A DNA stretch of 47,700 nt from Polyangiaceae bacterium (lineage in GTDB: Bacteria; Myxococcota_A; Polyangia; Polyangiales; Polyangiaceae). The stretch spans positions 1 to 47,700 of the forward strand of contig JAKLKA010000043.1 in the NCBI GenBank assembly GCA_023150915.1, read 5' to 3'. The notes under the pieces were generated by a model. That model saw only the letters and a program-made list of their open reading frames with translations, was not told the DNA's origin and searched no databases. Position 1 is the first letter of the stretch; every line of letters starts with the position of its first letter. Of this stretch, positions 1 to 7,601 are shown in pieces. A program made the position numbers and the translations under genes.

Positions 1-171
1 GCCCCCGGTGCCCGCGCTGCCGTCCAAGCCACCGCCACCGGCGCTGCCGCCCGAATGCGAGCCACCCGCGGCCGCGCTGCCGCCGGCACCCGCGCTGGGG
101 CCGGCGTCGTCGTCGCTGCTACAGCCCAGGGCGAAGAGCCCCGCCAGCGAGGCAGCGTACACGAGGCGCAT
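1..171 (-). CDS. Secreted lipoprotein with Gly/Ser linker (N-terminus only)
   Basis: Reading leftwards from an ATG at 171, the first 17 residues are MRLVYAASLAGLFALGC, a short type II signal peptide ending in a lipobox (ALGC). Acidic residues (SSDDD) follow the lipid-anchored Cys, and then a Gly/Ser/Ala linker runs off the left edge with no stop. Only 57 codons are visible, so the function of the mature domain cannot be read. The start is supported by a perfect TATAAT 8 nt upstream, which overlaps the TAA stop of the preceding gene. The gene lies 9 nt after that stop, so it may be read both from the upstream operon and from its own leaderless promoter. Confidence 0.8.
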   Translation of the reverse strand, partial: MRLVYAASLAGLFALGCSSDDDAGPSAGAGGSAAAGGSHSGGSAGGGGLDGSAGTGG

Positions 172-179
172 GGCCCGCG

Positions 180-185
180 ATTATA
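180..185 (-). promoter_or_regulatory. -10 hexamer TATAAT, 8 nt before ATG (leaderless type)
   Basis: A consensus -10 box lies on the minus strand so close to the ATG at 171 that transcription would begin within 1-2 nt of it. No TTGACA-like box is visible at 16-18 nt spacing and there is no Shine-Dalgarno sequence. The hexamer contains the stop codon of the upstream gene. Confidence 0.5.
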
Positions 186-1323
186 CGAGGTCTCGCTGGT
201 AAAGCCGGTACTTCTTGTAGATCTCGCCGCCCATGAACTTGATGCCGACGTTCACCGCGGCGTTGTCCTCGAGCGTCCAGCTCAGCTCACCCCAGCGAAC
301 CCCCACCTTTTCGGCCGAACGGTGCATCTTCGCGTACAGGCAGATGCTCAGCGCGCCGTACTTCTTCACACCGCGGTACTTCTTGCGGATGCCCAGGATG
401 ATCAGCCGGGCCGACTTCGGGCCCTTCACCTTCAACCGATAGAGCAGCTTCGGCAAGCCCAGCGGGAAGAGCTTGCCGTGAAGATCCCCGATCAGCTCGT
501 TGATGTTCGGTAGCGCCAGCGCCACGGCCGCCGGCTCGCCGTCGATGTCGGCGATGTAGGTCAGCTCGGGGATCAAGATCGGCTTGAGCTCGCTCGCCAT
601 CTTGGTGAGCTCGGTCTCGGTCAGCGGCACGAAGCCCCAGTTGTCGCTCCAGGCGTCGTTGAAGACGTCCATGATGATGCGCACGTCGCGCTCCACATGG
701 CTCTTGTCCACGTGGCGCAGCTTCACCTCGGGCATGCCGTCGACGTCGGCCATGGCCTTCTCGGCGCGCTTCGGCACGTCGCCCACGGTGTAGCGCCAGG
801 CGTACAGGTCCTTGATCTTCGCAAGGCCCGCCTGCTCGATCAGCCCACCCTGGTAGGTGCGGTGATGCGGCATCAGGATCATCGGCGGCGTGTCGAACCC
901 GTCGACCAGGCAGCCGATCTCTTCGTTGATGTTGAGCGACATCGGGCCCCGCATCTGCTTCATGCCGCGGCGCGCCAGCCACTTCGCCGCCGCGTCGAGC
1001 AGTGCCTTGGCCACCTCGGGGTCGTCCACCGTGTCCAAGAAGCCGAAGAACCCGACGTCGTCCTTGTAGCGCTCGAGGTGCGCGCGATCGACCTGCGCGC
1101 TGATGCGCCCGACGCACCAGCCGTTCTTGTAGGCCGTGAAGGTGGTGGCCTCGGCGTGCTCGAAGAACGGGTTCTTCTTGCTCAGCCGCTGCTCGAGATC
1201 GAAGTCGAGCGGGCGCACATAGTTCGGATCGTCGCGATACACGTAGTCGACGACGTCCAAGAAATCCTTGAGTTTGCCCCCGATGGGCGTCTCGCTCACT
1301 TCCACGGACATGGCGCGCGACAT
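181..1323 (-). CDS. GNAT-like N-acyltransferase, candidate bacterial ceramide synthase (YghO-like)
   Basis: A 380-residue soluble protein with no signal peptide or membrane segment. The central block (about 120-175, with SLNINEEIGCLVDGF and MPHHRTYQGGLIEQAG) and the C-terminal block (345-380, GELSWTLEDNAAVN then GGEIYKKYRLY) resemble the acceptor half of GNAT/FemAB-type acyltransferases in the YghO-like family. Known: bacterial ceramide synthase (bCerS) of Caulobacter is a GNAT-type protein encoded close to serine palmitoyltransferase. Inference: this gene lies in the same tight operon as spt, two genes downstream, so it is a good candidate for N-acylation of the sphingoid base. The family name is from memory of sequence patterns and was not searched. 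Another amino-group acyltransferase is possible. No ceramide reductase (SDR family) is seen in the window. Confidence 0.55.
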   Translation of the reverse strand: MSRAMSVEVSETPIGGKLKDFLDVVDYVYRDDPNYVRPLDFDLEQRLSKKNPFFEHAEATTFTAYKNGWCVGRISAQVDRAHLERYKDDVGFFGFLDTVDDPEVAKALLDAAAKWLARRGMKQMRGPMSLNINEEIGCLVDGFDTPPMILMPHHRTYQGGLIEQAGLAKIKDLYAWRYTVGDVPKRAEKAMADVDGMPEVKLRHVDKSHVERDVRIIMDVFNDAWSDNWGFVPLTETELTKMASELKPILIPELTYIADIDGEPAAVALALPNINELIGDLHGKLFPLGLPKLLYRLKVKGPKSARLIILGIRKKYRGVKKYGALSICLYAKMHRSAEKVGVRWGELSWTLEDNAAVNVGIKFMGGEIYKKYRLYQRDLV

Positions 1324-1344
1324 AAGGCGCTGCGCGCCGGGGAG

Positions 1345-2427
1345 TCAATCGCGCGGGCGGCGGCGCCGGCGCCCCGCGGCGGCGAGGGCGAGCAGCAGCA
1401 GCCAGGGCCCGGCAGGGCCGCGCCCCGCCGCGCGACAGCCACATCCCGAGTCGTCCTCGGTGGTCCCGCCCGACGCGTGGGGTCCGGCGTCTTCCTTGCC
1501 GAGGGTGGCGCCGGTGCCGACCCAGCCAGCGCCGCTGCCCCCCGCGCCCGAGAGGCCCGCCTGCCCACCGGCGGGCACGCCGGCCTCGCCACCGCTCGCC
1601 GTGCTGCCCCCGCTCGGCGCACCGCCGGCAGCGGTGCCCCCGCTGCCGCCCGAGCCGCCGCTGCCGGATGGGTAACCGCACTCGCACCAGTTGGAGAGGT
1701 GGCCGTTGTTCGCGCCGCACGGGTAGGGGTTCTGCGCCTCTTTCGAGCAGCCCGCGCCGGCGCCGAAGCGCGCGGTGCACACCATGCCCGCCGCCGCGCA
1801 GAAGGCCGTGCAGCCCGCGCCGTCGTCGTACACGCCGGCGCAGGTGGTCGCGGTCTCTTCGCACACCTGATAGGCCGCCACCGCGGCGATGCCGGCGCAC
1901 GGGCCGGCGGGCCCTGCGTCCGCTCCGGTGTCGCAGCTCTTCAACACGAAGATGGTCTCGTCCGCAGCGTCGCTCTTGCCGTCGTCGCCGTCGAGCACGA
2001 GCCGGCAGCTGCCACCCACGGCACAATAGGCGGTGCCGATCACCACCTTGGTGCAGCCGCTGCCCTGGGTCTGGTTCACGCTCTTCTTCTGCGTGCCCCC
2101 CTTGTCGTCGTACAGCACGTAGTCGGCGTCGTTGGTGCGGTTGACCGACGCGCGGAAGCTGGTGGTCACCTCGTACATGCCGGCGGTGGCAATCTTGGGC
2201 TTCCAGCTGGCCTTGCCCTTGCGCGTGCCGTCACCCACATAGGCGCTCAGGTAGCGATAGTTCCCCTTGCAAGCCTCGACGCTGTGGCTGACCCAGTTCT
2301 CGGGCTTCACCTCGGAATAGCCCGAACCGGGGGTGTCGTTGTCGACGCTGATCTTCTGCCCCACCGGGCAGGCGAGCGCCGCCGGCGAGAGCGAGAGCAC
2401 GAAGGCGGCGGGGATCGCGGCGCGCAT
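1345..2427 (-). CDS. Secreted MYXO-CTERM surface protein with golvesin-like domain
   Basis: 360 residues. Residues 1-19 form a signal peptide (cleavage after ALA). Residues 20 to about 170 look like a beta-sandwich of the golvesin/carbohydrate-binding type, with one Cys-rich stretch at about 185-250 and a Gly/Ser/Ala linker at about 253-320. The C-terminus (327-360) is a classic tripartite sorting tag: a CGC motif at 329-331, a Leu/Ala-rich hydrophobic segment and a final run of five Arg. This matches the MYXO-CTERM design, in which the Cys region is cleaved and retained at the outer surface. The gene sits between spt and the GNAT-like gene with gaps of 19 and 21 nt. A TATCCT box 7 nt before the ATG suggests an additional leaderless start. 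The ligand is unknown. Confidence 0.75.
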   Translation of the reverse strand: MRAAIPAAFVLSLSPAALACPVGQKISVDNDTPGSGYSEVKPENWVSHSVEACKGNYRYLSAYVGDGTRKGKASWKPKIATAGMYEVTTSFRASVNRTNDADYVLYDDKGGTQKKSVNQTQGSGCTKVVIGTAYCAVGGSCRLVLDGDDGKSDAADETIFVLKSCDTGADAGPAGPCAGIAAVAAYQVCEETATTCAGVYDDGAGCTAFCAAAGMVCTARFGAGAGCSKEAQNPYPCGANNGHLSNWCECGYPSGSGGSGGSGGTAAGGAPSGGSTASGGEAGVPAGGQAGLSGAGGSGAGWVGTGATLGKEDAGPHASGGTTEDDSGCGCRAAGRGPAGPWLLLLALAAAGRRRRRPRD

Positions 2428-2434
2428 CCCCGCC

Positions 2435-2440
2435 AGGATA
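2435..2440 (-). promoter_or_regulatory. -10-like TATCCT, 7 nt before ATG (leaderless type)
   Basis: The minus-strand hexamer lies in the 19-nt gap between the spt stop and the next start codon. No Shine-Dalgarno fits in the remaining 7 nt. It would allow the MYXO-CTERM gene to be transcribed apart from spt. Confidence 0.4.
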
Positions 2441-2446
2441 GCACGC

Positions 2447-3997
2447 TCAGATCACGCCGTACTTCTTGCCGACCTTCTCGAACGCCTCGAGCCCGCGATC
2501 GAGATGGGCCTTCTCGTGCGTCGCCATGTAGCTGGTGCGCAGCATGGCGTGCTTCGGCGGAACGCCGGGCGAGATGAACGGGTTGGTGTAGATGCCGTAC
2601 TCTTCCAGGAGGTCGCGCCACATCATGATGGTCCGCAAGTCTTCCCGGATGTAGATCGGAATCACCGACGTCTGCGTGTGGCCCAGGTCGAAGCCCAGGC
2701 TTCGCAGGCCGTCGCGCATGTACTCGAAGTTCTGACGCAGCTTGTCGATGCGCCAGCTCTCTTCGTTCATCAGCTCGAAGGCGGCCATGGCGGCGGCCAC
2801 GTTGGGCGGCGCGGCCGCGGCGGCGAACAAGAAGCTGGGCGCGAAGTGCCGGATGTAGTCGAGCACCTTGCGCTCGCCCACCAGCCAGCCGCCGATGCTG
2901 GCCAGCGACTTGCTGAACGTGCCGCCCATCAGATCCACCTGGTCCGAGAGCCCGAAATGGTGGGCGGTTCCGCGCCCGCTGGGGCCGATCACGCCCAAAG
3001 CGTGCGCGTCGTCCACGAACAGCCGGGCGCCGTGCTTCTTCACCACCGGCACCAGCTCGTCGAGCTTGGCGATCTCGCCCTCGGCGCTGAACACGCCGTC
3101 GGTGACCACCAGCGCGCCCTCACCCGCGTCGACCTTCTCCAGCGCCTTGTCGAGCGACTCGGCGTCGTTGTGCCGATAGCGCACCAGCCGCGCGCCGGCG
3201 GACTGGCCCAGGCGGACGCCGTCGTAGAGCGAGGCGTGCACGTTGCGGTCGATGACGGCGACGCTCTTCTTGTTGCTGAGCAGCGCCGAGCAGGTCGCGA
3301 TGTTGACCTGATAGCCGGTGGTGAACACCAGCGCGCTCTCTTTGCCGAACCAGGCTGCGAGCTTGTCCTCGAACTCTTCGTGCAGCTTCATCGAGCCGTT
3401 GACCAGGCGCGACCCGGTCATGCTCGTGCCGAAGCGATCGATGGCGGCCTTGGCGGCCTCGCGCACCTTCGGGTGGGTGGTCAGCCCCAGGTAGTTGTTC
3501 GAGCCGAACATCACCACGCGCTTGCCGTCGATCACCGCCTCGGGCCCGTCGTTCAGATCGAGCGGGCGGAAGAAGGGGTAGATCCCCATCTTGCGTGCGT
3601 TGTCCGCGGCGCTGAACTTGTAGGCCTTCTCGAACACGTCACGGCCGCCGATGCCGCTGAGCGAGCTGCGCTCTTTCAGCGACTCTTTCATGTCCTCGGA
3701 GCCCAGCGAGCGGGCGGTCGGGGCGGGTTCGTGGGCCGCGCTGCCGTTGGCCTTCTTGGTCCGCGGCGCCGGCTCGTGTGCCGCATCGACTTCGCCCATC
3801 GACTCGTCGACCGCCGGGTCGATGGCGGGCAGGTCGTGGCCGTTCTTCAGGACGCTCCACGCCGCCTTCATCCTCGACGGCGCATCCATCAGGCCCTCAG
3901 CGGCCTTCATCACGCGGTCGTCGGAGACCCAGCGCATCACCGTGGGGCTCAGGAGGATCTGCTTGCCGCGTTCCGAGATCTTGTCTTTCAGTCCCAT
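2447..3997 (-). CDS. spt: Serine palmitoyltransferase (PLP-dependent alpha-oxoamine synthase)
   Basis: Condenses L-serine with a fatty acyl thioester to give 3-ketosphinganine, the first step of sphingolipid synthesis. The alpha-oxoamine synthase core runs from about 135 to 516: GSNNYLGL at 165-172, TGSRLVNGS at 194-202, a PLP-facing VDDAH at 328-332 (Asp329, His332) and the Schiff-base lysine Lys363 in GGTFSKSLASIGG. The Asp-to-Lys spacing of 34 equals that of characterised bacterial SPT. Related enzymes (KBL, AONS) are less likely because of the GNAT-like partner gene and the SPT-like GTFSKS context. Unusual: the first ~115 residues form an extra N-terminal region with a duplicated AAHEPAP segment, whereas bacterial SPTs are usually about 400-420 residues. 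The start is supported by GAGGAG upstream of the ATG. It is the first gene of a four-gene operon. Confidence 0.85.
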   Translation of the reverse strand: MGLKDKISERGKQILLSPTVMRWVSDDRVMKAAEGLMDAPSRMKAAWSVLKNGHDLPAIDPAVDESMGEVDAAHEPAPRTKKANGSAAHEPAPTARSLGSEDMKESLKERSSLSGIGGRDVFEKAYKFSAADNARKMGIYPFFRPLDLNDGPEAVIDGKRVVMFGSNNYLGLTTHPKVREAAKAAIDRFGTSMTGSRLVNGSMKLHEEFEDKLAAWFGKESALVFTTGYQVNIATCSALLSNKKSVAVIDRNVHASLYDGVRLGQSAGARLVRYRHNDAESLDKALEKVDAGEGALVVTDGVFSAEGEIAKLDELVPVVKKHGARLFVDDAHALGVIGPSGRGTAHHFGLSDQVDLMGGTFSKSLASIGGWLVGERKVLDYIRHFAPSFLFAAAAAPPNVAAAMAAFELMNEESWRIDKLRQNFEYMRDGLRSLGFDLGHTQTSVIPIYIREDLRTIMMWRDLLEEYGIYTNPFISPGVPPKHAMLRTSYMATHEKAHLDRGLEAFEKVGKKYGVI

Positions 3998-4053
3998 CAG
4001 GGATGCTCCTCACCCGAGCGGTCCACGCCGCGGAGCGCGCTTCGGGCGGCCAG

Positions 4054-4082
4054 TCAGTACGTTACGCCCCAGGTTTCGTCAA
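4054..4082 (-). promoter_or_regulatory. Candidate sigma-70-type promoter of the spt operon
   Basis: On the minus strand TTGACG (4082-4077) is followed by a 17-nt spacer and TACTGA (4059-4054). This predicts a start near 4047 and a ~50-nt leader that contains the GAGGAG ribosome binding site of spt. The -35 box overlaps the truA stop codon. It is one of few sites here with both boxes at ideal spacing. Confidence 0.45.
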
Positions 4083-4870
4083 TCGCGCGGGAACTGGTCA
4101 GGCCAGGCGTCGTCGCCGGACACTTCGAGGGTCACCACCTCCAGGCACAGGCCCTCGGGCGGCGCGGTCACCCCGAGGTCGGCGCGAGCACCGCTCTCCA
4201 GGGCGCGGGTCACCGCGCCGGGTGGCAAACGCCCGCGGCCCACGTCGACCAGCGTTCCGGCGATGATCCGCACCATCTTGTAGAGAAACCGGTTCCCAGT
4301 CACCACGATGTCGAGCCCGCCTTCGGCAGGATGCACGTGCGCGCTCAGGATGTGCCGGCGGGTGTCCTCGCGGGGATCGCCTGCCGCACGGAATGCGCGG
4401 AAGTCGTGCTCGCCGACCAGCAGCGCGGCCTCGGCCTCCATTGCCTGCTGGTTCAACCTCTCGGTGATGCGCCAGGTGTAGCGTGACCGGAACGGATCGC
4501 GGACCACGCTCTCGAGCAGCGAGTAGCGGTAGGTCTTGGTCCGCGCGTACGACCGCGGATCGTAGCCGATCGCGACGCGCGCCGCCCGCGCCACCGCGAT
4601 CTCGTCGGGCAGGTGGCGCGCCAGCGCGAGCGCCCAGCCGCGCGGTGGAATGTCCAGCGCGGTGTCGAACGCCACGCACTGTGCGCGCGCATGCACGCCG
4701 GCGTCGGTGCGGCTCACGCCGCGCACCAGGGACCCCGACGGATCGACGGCGCGCACGGCGCCGTCCAGCTCACCGGCGACGGTTCTCGCGTCGGGCTGGC
4801 GCGCGAACCCAGAGAAGGGTCCGCCGTCGTAGGCGACGCCGAGCAGCACGCCGAACGCGGGCGCTGCCAC
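4079..4870 (-). CDS. truA: tRNA pseudouridine(38-40) synthase TruA
   Basis: Isomerises uridines 38-40 in the tRNA anticodon arm. 263 residues, the normal length. The catalytic Asp is Asp56 in SRTDAGVHA, and the family pattern GVAYDGGPFSGFARQ is at 11-25. The C-terminal half has the usual MVRIIAGTLVDVGRG. The start is GTG at 4870, immediately after the TGA of the lipoprotein gene upstream, so it is probably co-transcribed with it. No paralogue or truncation is seen. Confidence 0.95.
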   Translation of the reverse strand: MAAPAFGVLLGVAYDGGPFSGFARQPDARTVAGELDGAVRAVDPSGSLVRGVSRTDAGVHARAQCVAFDTALDIPPRGWALALARHLPDEIAVARAARVAIGYDPRSYARTKTYRYSLLESVVRDPFRSRYTWRITERLNQQAMEAEAALLVGEHDFRAFRAAGDPREDTRRHILSAHVHPAEGGLDIVVTGNRFLYKMVRIIAGTLVDVGRGRLPPGAVTRALESGARADLGVTAPPEGLCLEVVTLEVSGDDAWPDQFPRD

Positions 4871-5227
4871 TCAGCCCGCGGCCGCGTCGCTGGTGCCGCC
4901 GGTGCCACCGGTGGCTGCGGCATCGCTGCCGCCGCCGCCCGCCGCCCCGCTCGAGCCGCCGCTGCCGCCCGAGCCGCCGCTGCCGCCCGAGCCGCCACCA
5001 CCTGGGGTCGCCGTGGTCGCGGTGCCCGCTTGCGTCACACAGCCCTCGGCGGCCGCAGCCTTGCGCGCTGCCAAGTCCGCGGCCGAAGCGTCGCGCACGT
5101 CATACAGCGGCAGATCCGGGCAGTTCGGCGTCATGCTTTCGTCTTCGCCGCAGCCCCAGGTCACGGCCAGACCGATGATCAGGCTCGCTGCGAGCGACAC
5201 GGGGCCTTGCCACTTGGGAGCACGCAT
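4871..5227 (-). CDS. Small lipoprotein with Gly/Ser-rich C-terminus
   Basis: 118 residues: an N-terminal hydrophobic segment ending in a lipobox (TWGC), a short acidic/polar region with two Cys, then about 50 residues of Gly/Ser/Ala/Thr repeats (GGSGGSGGSGGSGG) with no folded domain. The start is ATG at 5227 rather than the in-frame GTG at 5230: GGAGG lies 5 nt before the ATG but only 2 nt before the GTG. The ATG overlaps the TGA of the AgmX-domain gene (TGATG), so the two are translationally coupled. Function unknown; it may be a surface spacer protein. Confidence 0.75.
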   Translation of the reverse strand: MRAPKWQGPVSLAASLIIGLAVTWGCGEDESMTPNCPDLPLYDVRDASAADLAARKAAAAEGCVTQAGTATTATPGGGGSGGSGGSGGSGGSSGAAGGGGSDAAATGGTGGTSDAAAG

Positions 5228-5814
5228 CACTTACCTCCGCCCTTCGGGACGAAGTTCATAGGAACTTGGGTGTCGACGCAACCCCCCTGCGGAGCCGGGA
5301 AGCTCGCGGAGCGGAACATGCCGACCACGCACGAGGCAACGCCCGGATCGCCCAGGGCATTGCTCGCGACACCGGCGCTACAGACCTGACCGGTGGGGCC
5401 CACGCGCACGCTGATCACCAGGCGGCCCTGGAGCGTCGCGTTGTTGCGCAGCCCGCGCTCGTAGCAGCCGCGCGCGGCGCCGGCCTTCGCGGCCAGCGCC
5501 GACTGCAAGGCCGCGCCGGCCGTGCCCTTGCACTCGCCCGTGCATGCCCCGCCTCCGACCGGACCGACCTTGCCGACCGGCTTCTTGCCGGCGTCTTCTT
5601 CCACCGGGGGTGGGGGAGGCGGAGGAGGGGGCGGTTGCTCGAAGACCGTGGGCGGCGGGGGCGGCGGCGGCGGCGCCGACGCCTGTGGCTGCGGATCACC
5701 GCTGCCCTTCAGCTTCCAGAAGATCAACCCGCCCATCAAAAGCAGCATGACCACGGCTGCTCCGATGAATGCTCCGCTTCCCCCTTTGGGCGGGGGCGCC
5801 ACCGATTGGGCCAT
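5227..5814 (-). CDS. Membrane-anchored protein with AgmX/PglI C-terminal domain
   Basis: 195 residues: a short cytoplasmic start (MAQSVAPPPKGG), one transmembrane helix at about 17-38, two long polyproline runs (9-12 Pro each) and a C-terminal AgmX/PglI-type domain (about 105-195). That domain shows the CYERGL, GRLVISVRVGPTGQV and FPAPQGG elements, related to TonB C-terminal folds and common in myxobacterial gliding and envelope proteins. The start is chosen at 5814 because GAGG lies just upstream (GAGGAATTG then ATG). An upstream in-frame extension has no signal and would overlap rsmD. Likely a periplasm-spanning adaptor; partners unknown. A second AgmX-type protein is at 16638-17342. Confidence 0.8.
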   Translation of the reverse strand: MAQSVAPPPKGGSGAFIGAAVVMLLLMGGLIFWKLKGSGDPQPQASAPPPPPPPPTVFEQPPPPPPPPPPVEEDAGKKPVGKVGPVGGGACTGECKGTAGAALQSALAAKAGAARGCYERGLRNNATLQGRLVISVRVGPTGQVCSAGVASNALGDPGVASCVVGMFRSASFPAPQGGCVDTQVPMNFVPKGGGK

Positions 5815-5876
5815 CAATTCCTCGAAACGGTTCCGGCAATATAGTCCAGGCAGCGCGAGAGCGGCGATAAAAAACT

Positions 5877-6443
5877 TCAGCCTTTTCCCGGCTTTGGGAT
5901 GCTGAACATGGAAACCGCGGTGTCGCCCCACTGCCGCGCGTCGCACGGGTGAAGCAAAAGGCCGCTGGGAAGGGCCAGTGGTTCCCGCGCCGAGTGCTCC
6001 ACCACCAGACGGCAACCGTCGGCCAGCTCGAGCGCCGACACGAGGCGGCCCACCGCGCGCAGGGCGGCGGGCATGTCGGCCCAGGGGGGGTCGGCAAAGA
6101 TCAAGTCGAACGGTCCGCAGCCGCGCAGGGACGGGGCGGCGCGCTCGACGGTCGAGACCACGACCCGGCTCTCGCCCGTCAGACCCAGGGCCTCGAGGTT
6201 CTCGCGAAGCACCGCAGCCGACGCACGCCGCGCCTCGACGAACCCGGCGAAGCTCGCGCCTCGGGAAAGCGCCTCGATCCCCAGGGCGCCGGTGCCGGCG
6301 TACAGGTCAAGGGCCCGCGCCCCGGCCAGATCGCCCAAGATCTGGAACAGGCTCTCGCGCACCCGATCGGTGGTCGGGCGCGTGGCGTCGCCCTTGGGCG
6401 CGCGGAGCACGCGGCCGCCCAGCCGACCACCCACGACCCTCAT
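5877..6443 (-). CDS. rsmD: 16S rRNA (guanine(966)-N2)-methyltransferase RsmD
   Basis: Methylates G966 of 16S rRNA in the small subunit. 188 residues, the full family length: N-terminal MRVVGGRLGGRVL and the RPTTDRVRESLF signature (about 22-33), the SAM-binding DLYAGTGALG at 46-55, and the catalytic DPPW at 118-121. It lies 7 nt downstream of the PEGA protein gene and 62 nt before the AgmX gene, probably in one transcript. Nothing unusual is seen. Confidence 0.95.
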   Translation of the reverse strand: MRVVGGRLGGRVLRAPKGDATRPTTDRVRESLFQILGDLAGARALDLYAGTGALGIEALSRGASFAGFVEARRASAAVLRENLEALGLTGESRVVVSTVERAAPSLRGCGPFDLIFADPPWADMPAALRAVGRLVSALELADGCRLVVEHSAREPLALPSGLLLHPCDARQWGDTAVSMFSIPKPGKG

Positions 6444-6450
6444 GGGGCCA

Positions 6451-7587
6451 TCAGAAGCTGACGTTGACGCGCAGCTCGCCGCCGCCGGGCCCCAGGCCGA
6501 TCAGCGGCTGCACCCGCGCGGGCTTCGCGCTCTTCGGCTTTTCGTCGCCCGCGCTCACCAGCAGGTATGCGCCCACGCCGGCGAGCACCGCGCCCACGGG
6601 GGTGAGCACCCAGAACAAGGTCTTGTCGCGCTTGTTGCGATCGCAGACGTCGATCACCTCCTCTTCGCCCTTCGACTCGGCGTATTTGCAGGTGTCTTCG
6701 CCGTCCGGCACCACGTTCTTGCGGTAGTCCTCGTAGGCGCTGTCGTTGACCTGGCCCAGGGTCTGGATGCCGAAGTACCCGCCAGTGAGCATCAGCGCGC
6801 CGCCCACGCCGATGCCGATGTAGCCCAGCATCTTGCTGGTGCCCCCGGTGCCCGTGTCGCCGGTCGGATCGCCGTTCGCGGGCTTGCCGGGGCCCACCGG
6901 CGTGGGGTTGAGCGTCACTTCCGCGCTCGAGCCGGCGCGGACCGTGACCGTGCCGACCGCGTCGTTGAAGCCGTCGGCCTTCACCACGATCTTGTGCTCG
7001 CCGCTCGGCAGCGTCAGCTCGGTCCGCCCGTCGGTGACCGTGCCGGCTTCGCGCCCGTCCACGAACACCTTGCCGGTCACGCTGCCCGCGCTGACCACCA
7101 CCACGCCGCTTGCTTCGCCGGTCAACTTGCCGAACGCATCCGACGCGATGCCCATCAGGGTGTCGTCGGACGGGTCGGTCAGGTTGGAGGCGTACTTGAT
7201 CTGTGCGTCTTTCTTCTGCTCGCCGTTTTCCCAGAGGCGCAGCACGGCCACGACCTCTTTCTTGCCGCTCTTGGCCAGGGTGCCCCAGATGTAGCGATTC
7301 GACCCGACCTTGTCGGCGATCTTCTTCTGGCAGCCGGCGTCGGGTGGGATCGGGCAGCCGAGCGCGGCGGTCATCACTTCCAGCGAGAAGTCGCCCTTGG
7401 CCAGCGCCCAGCCGTCCGCGCGGGTGATGGCGCGCTTGAGCGCGATCGTCAGGGCCTGAGCCTGCTCGAAGGCGTCGTCACTGCCGATGGCCAGCACCTG
7501 AACGCTGGATTTGGACTGAGCCGAGGCGGAAAATGCCGTGAAGAAGAGGCCGAGGGCCAGCAGCACGGCGGAGAGCGCGCGTCGCAT
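6451..7587 (-). CDS. Secreted PEGA-domain protein with two C-terminal membrane segments
   Basis: 378 residues. The signal peptide is at 1-24 (cleavage after SASA). Residues about 25-140 form an uncharacterised globular part with two Cys, similar to caspase-like or regulatory parts of myxobacterial PEGA proteins. A PEGA module (about 145-205) follows, with FVDGREAGTV and LPSGEHKIVVKADGF, then a Pro/Gly/Thr linker and two hydrophobic segments near 240-262 and 315-338 separated by a charged Cys-containing loop. The start is ATG 7587, not the upstream GTG in frame, because a signal peptide begins here and TATCCT lies 8 nt upstream. The tail layout matches the protein at 30748-31794. Function unknown; PEGA domains bind surface structures. 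Confidence 0.7.
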   Translation of the reverse strand: MRRALSAVLLALGLFFTAFSASAQSKSSVQVLAIGSDDAFEQAQALTIALKRAITRADGWALAKGDFSLEVMTAALGCPIPPDAGCQKKIADKVGSNRYIWGTLAKSGKKEVVAVLRLWENGEQKKDAQIKYASNLTDPSDDTLMGIASDAFGKLTGEASGVVVVSAGSVTGKVFVDGREAGTVTDGRTELTLPSGEHKIVVKADGFNDAVGTVTVRAGSSAEVTLNPTPVGPGKPANGDPTGDTGTGGTSKMLGYIGIGVGGALMLTGGYFGIQTLGQVNDSAYEDYRKNVVPDGEDTCKYAESKGEEEVIDVCDRNKRDKTLFWVLTPVGAVLAGVGAYLLVSAGDEKPKSAKPARVQPLIGLGPGGGELRVNVSF

Positions 7588-7595
7588 CGCCCCGA

Positions 7596-7601
7596 AGGAT
7601 A
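7596..7601 (-). promoter_or_regulatory. -10-like TATCCT, 8 nt before ATG (leaderless type)
   Basis: The minus-strand hexamer overlaps the end of the convergent-frame FAD oxidoreductase gene (stop at 7602) and precedes the PEGA gene ATG at 7587. No Shine-Dalgarno lies between. Confidence 0.45.

Noticed and set aside
697-4486. Long plus-strand open frames opposite the spt operon
   Set aside because: They are antisense shadows created by high GC at third codon positions; their products are Arg/Ala/His-rich with no domain, while the minus-strand genes have clear motifs.
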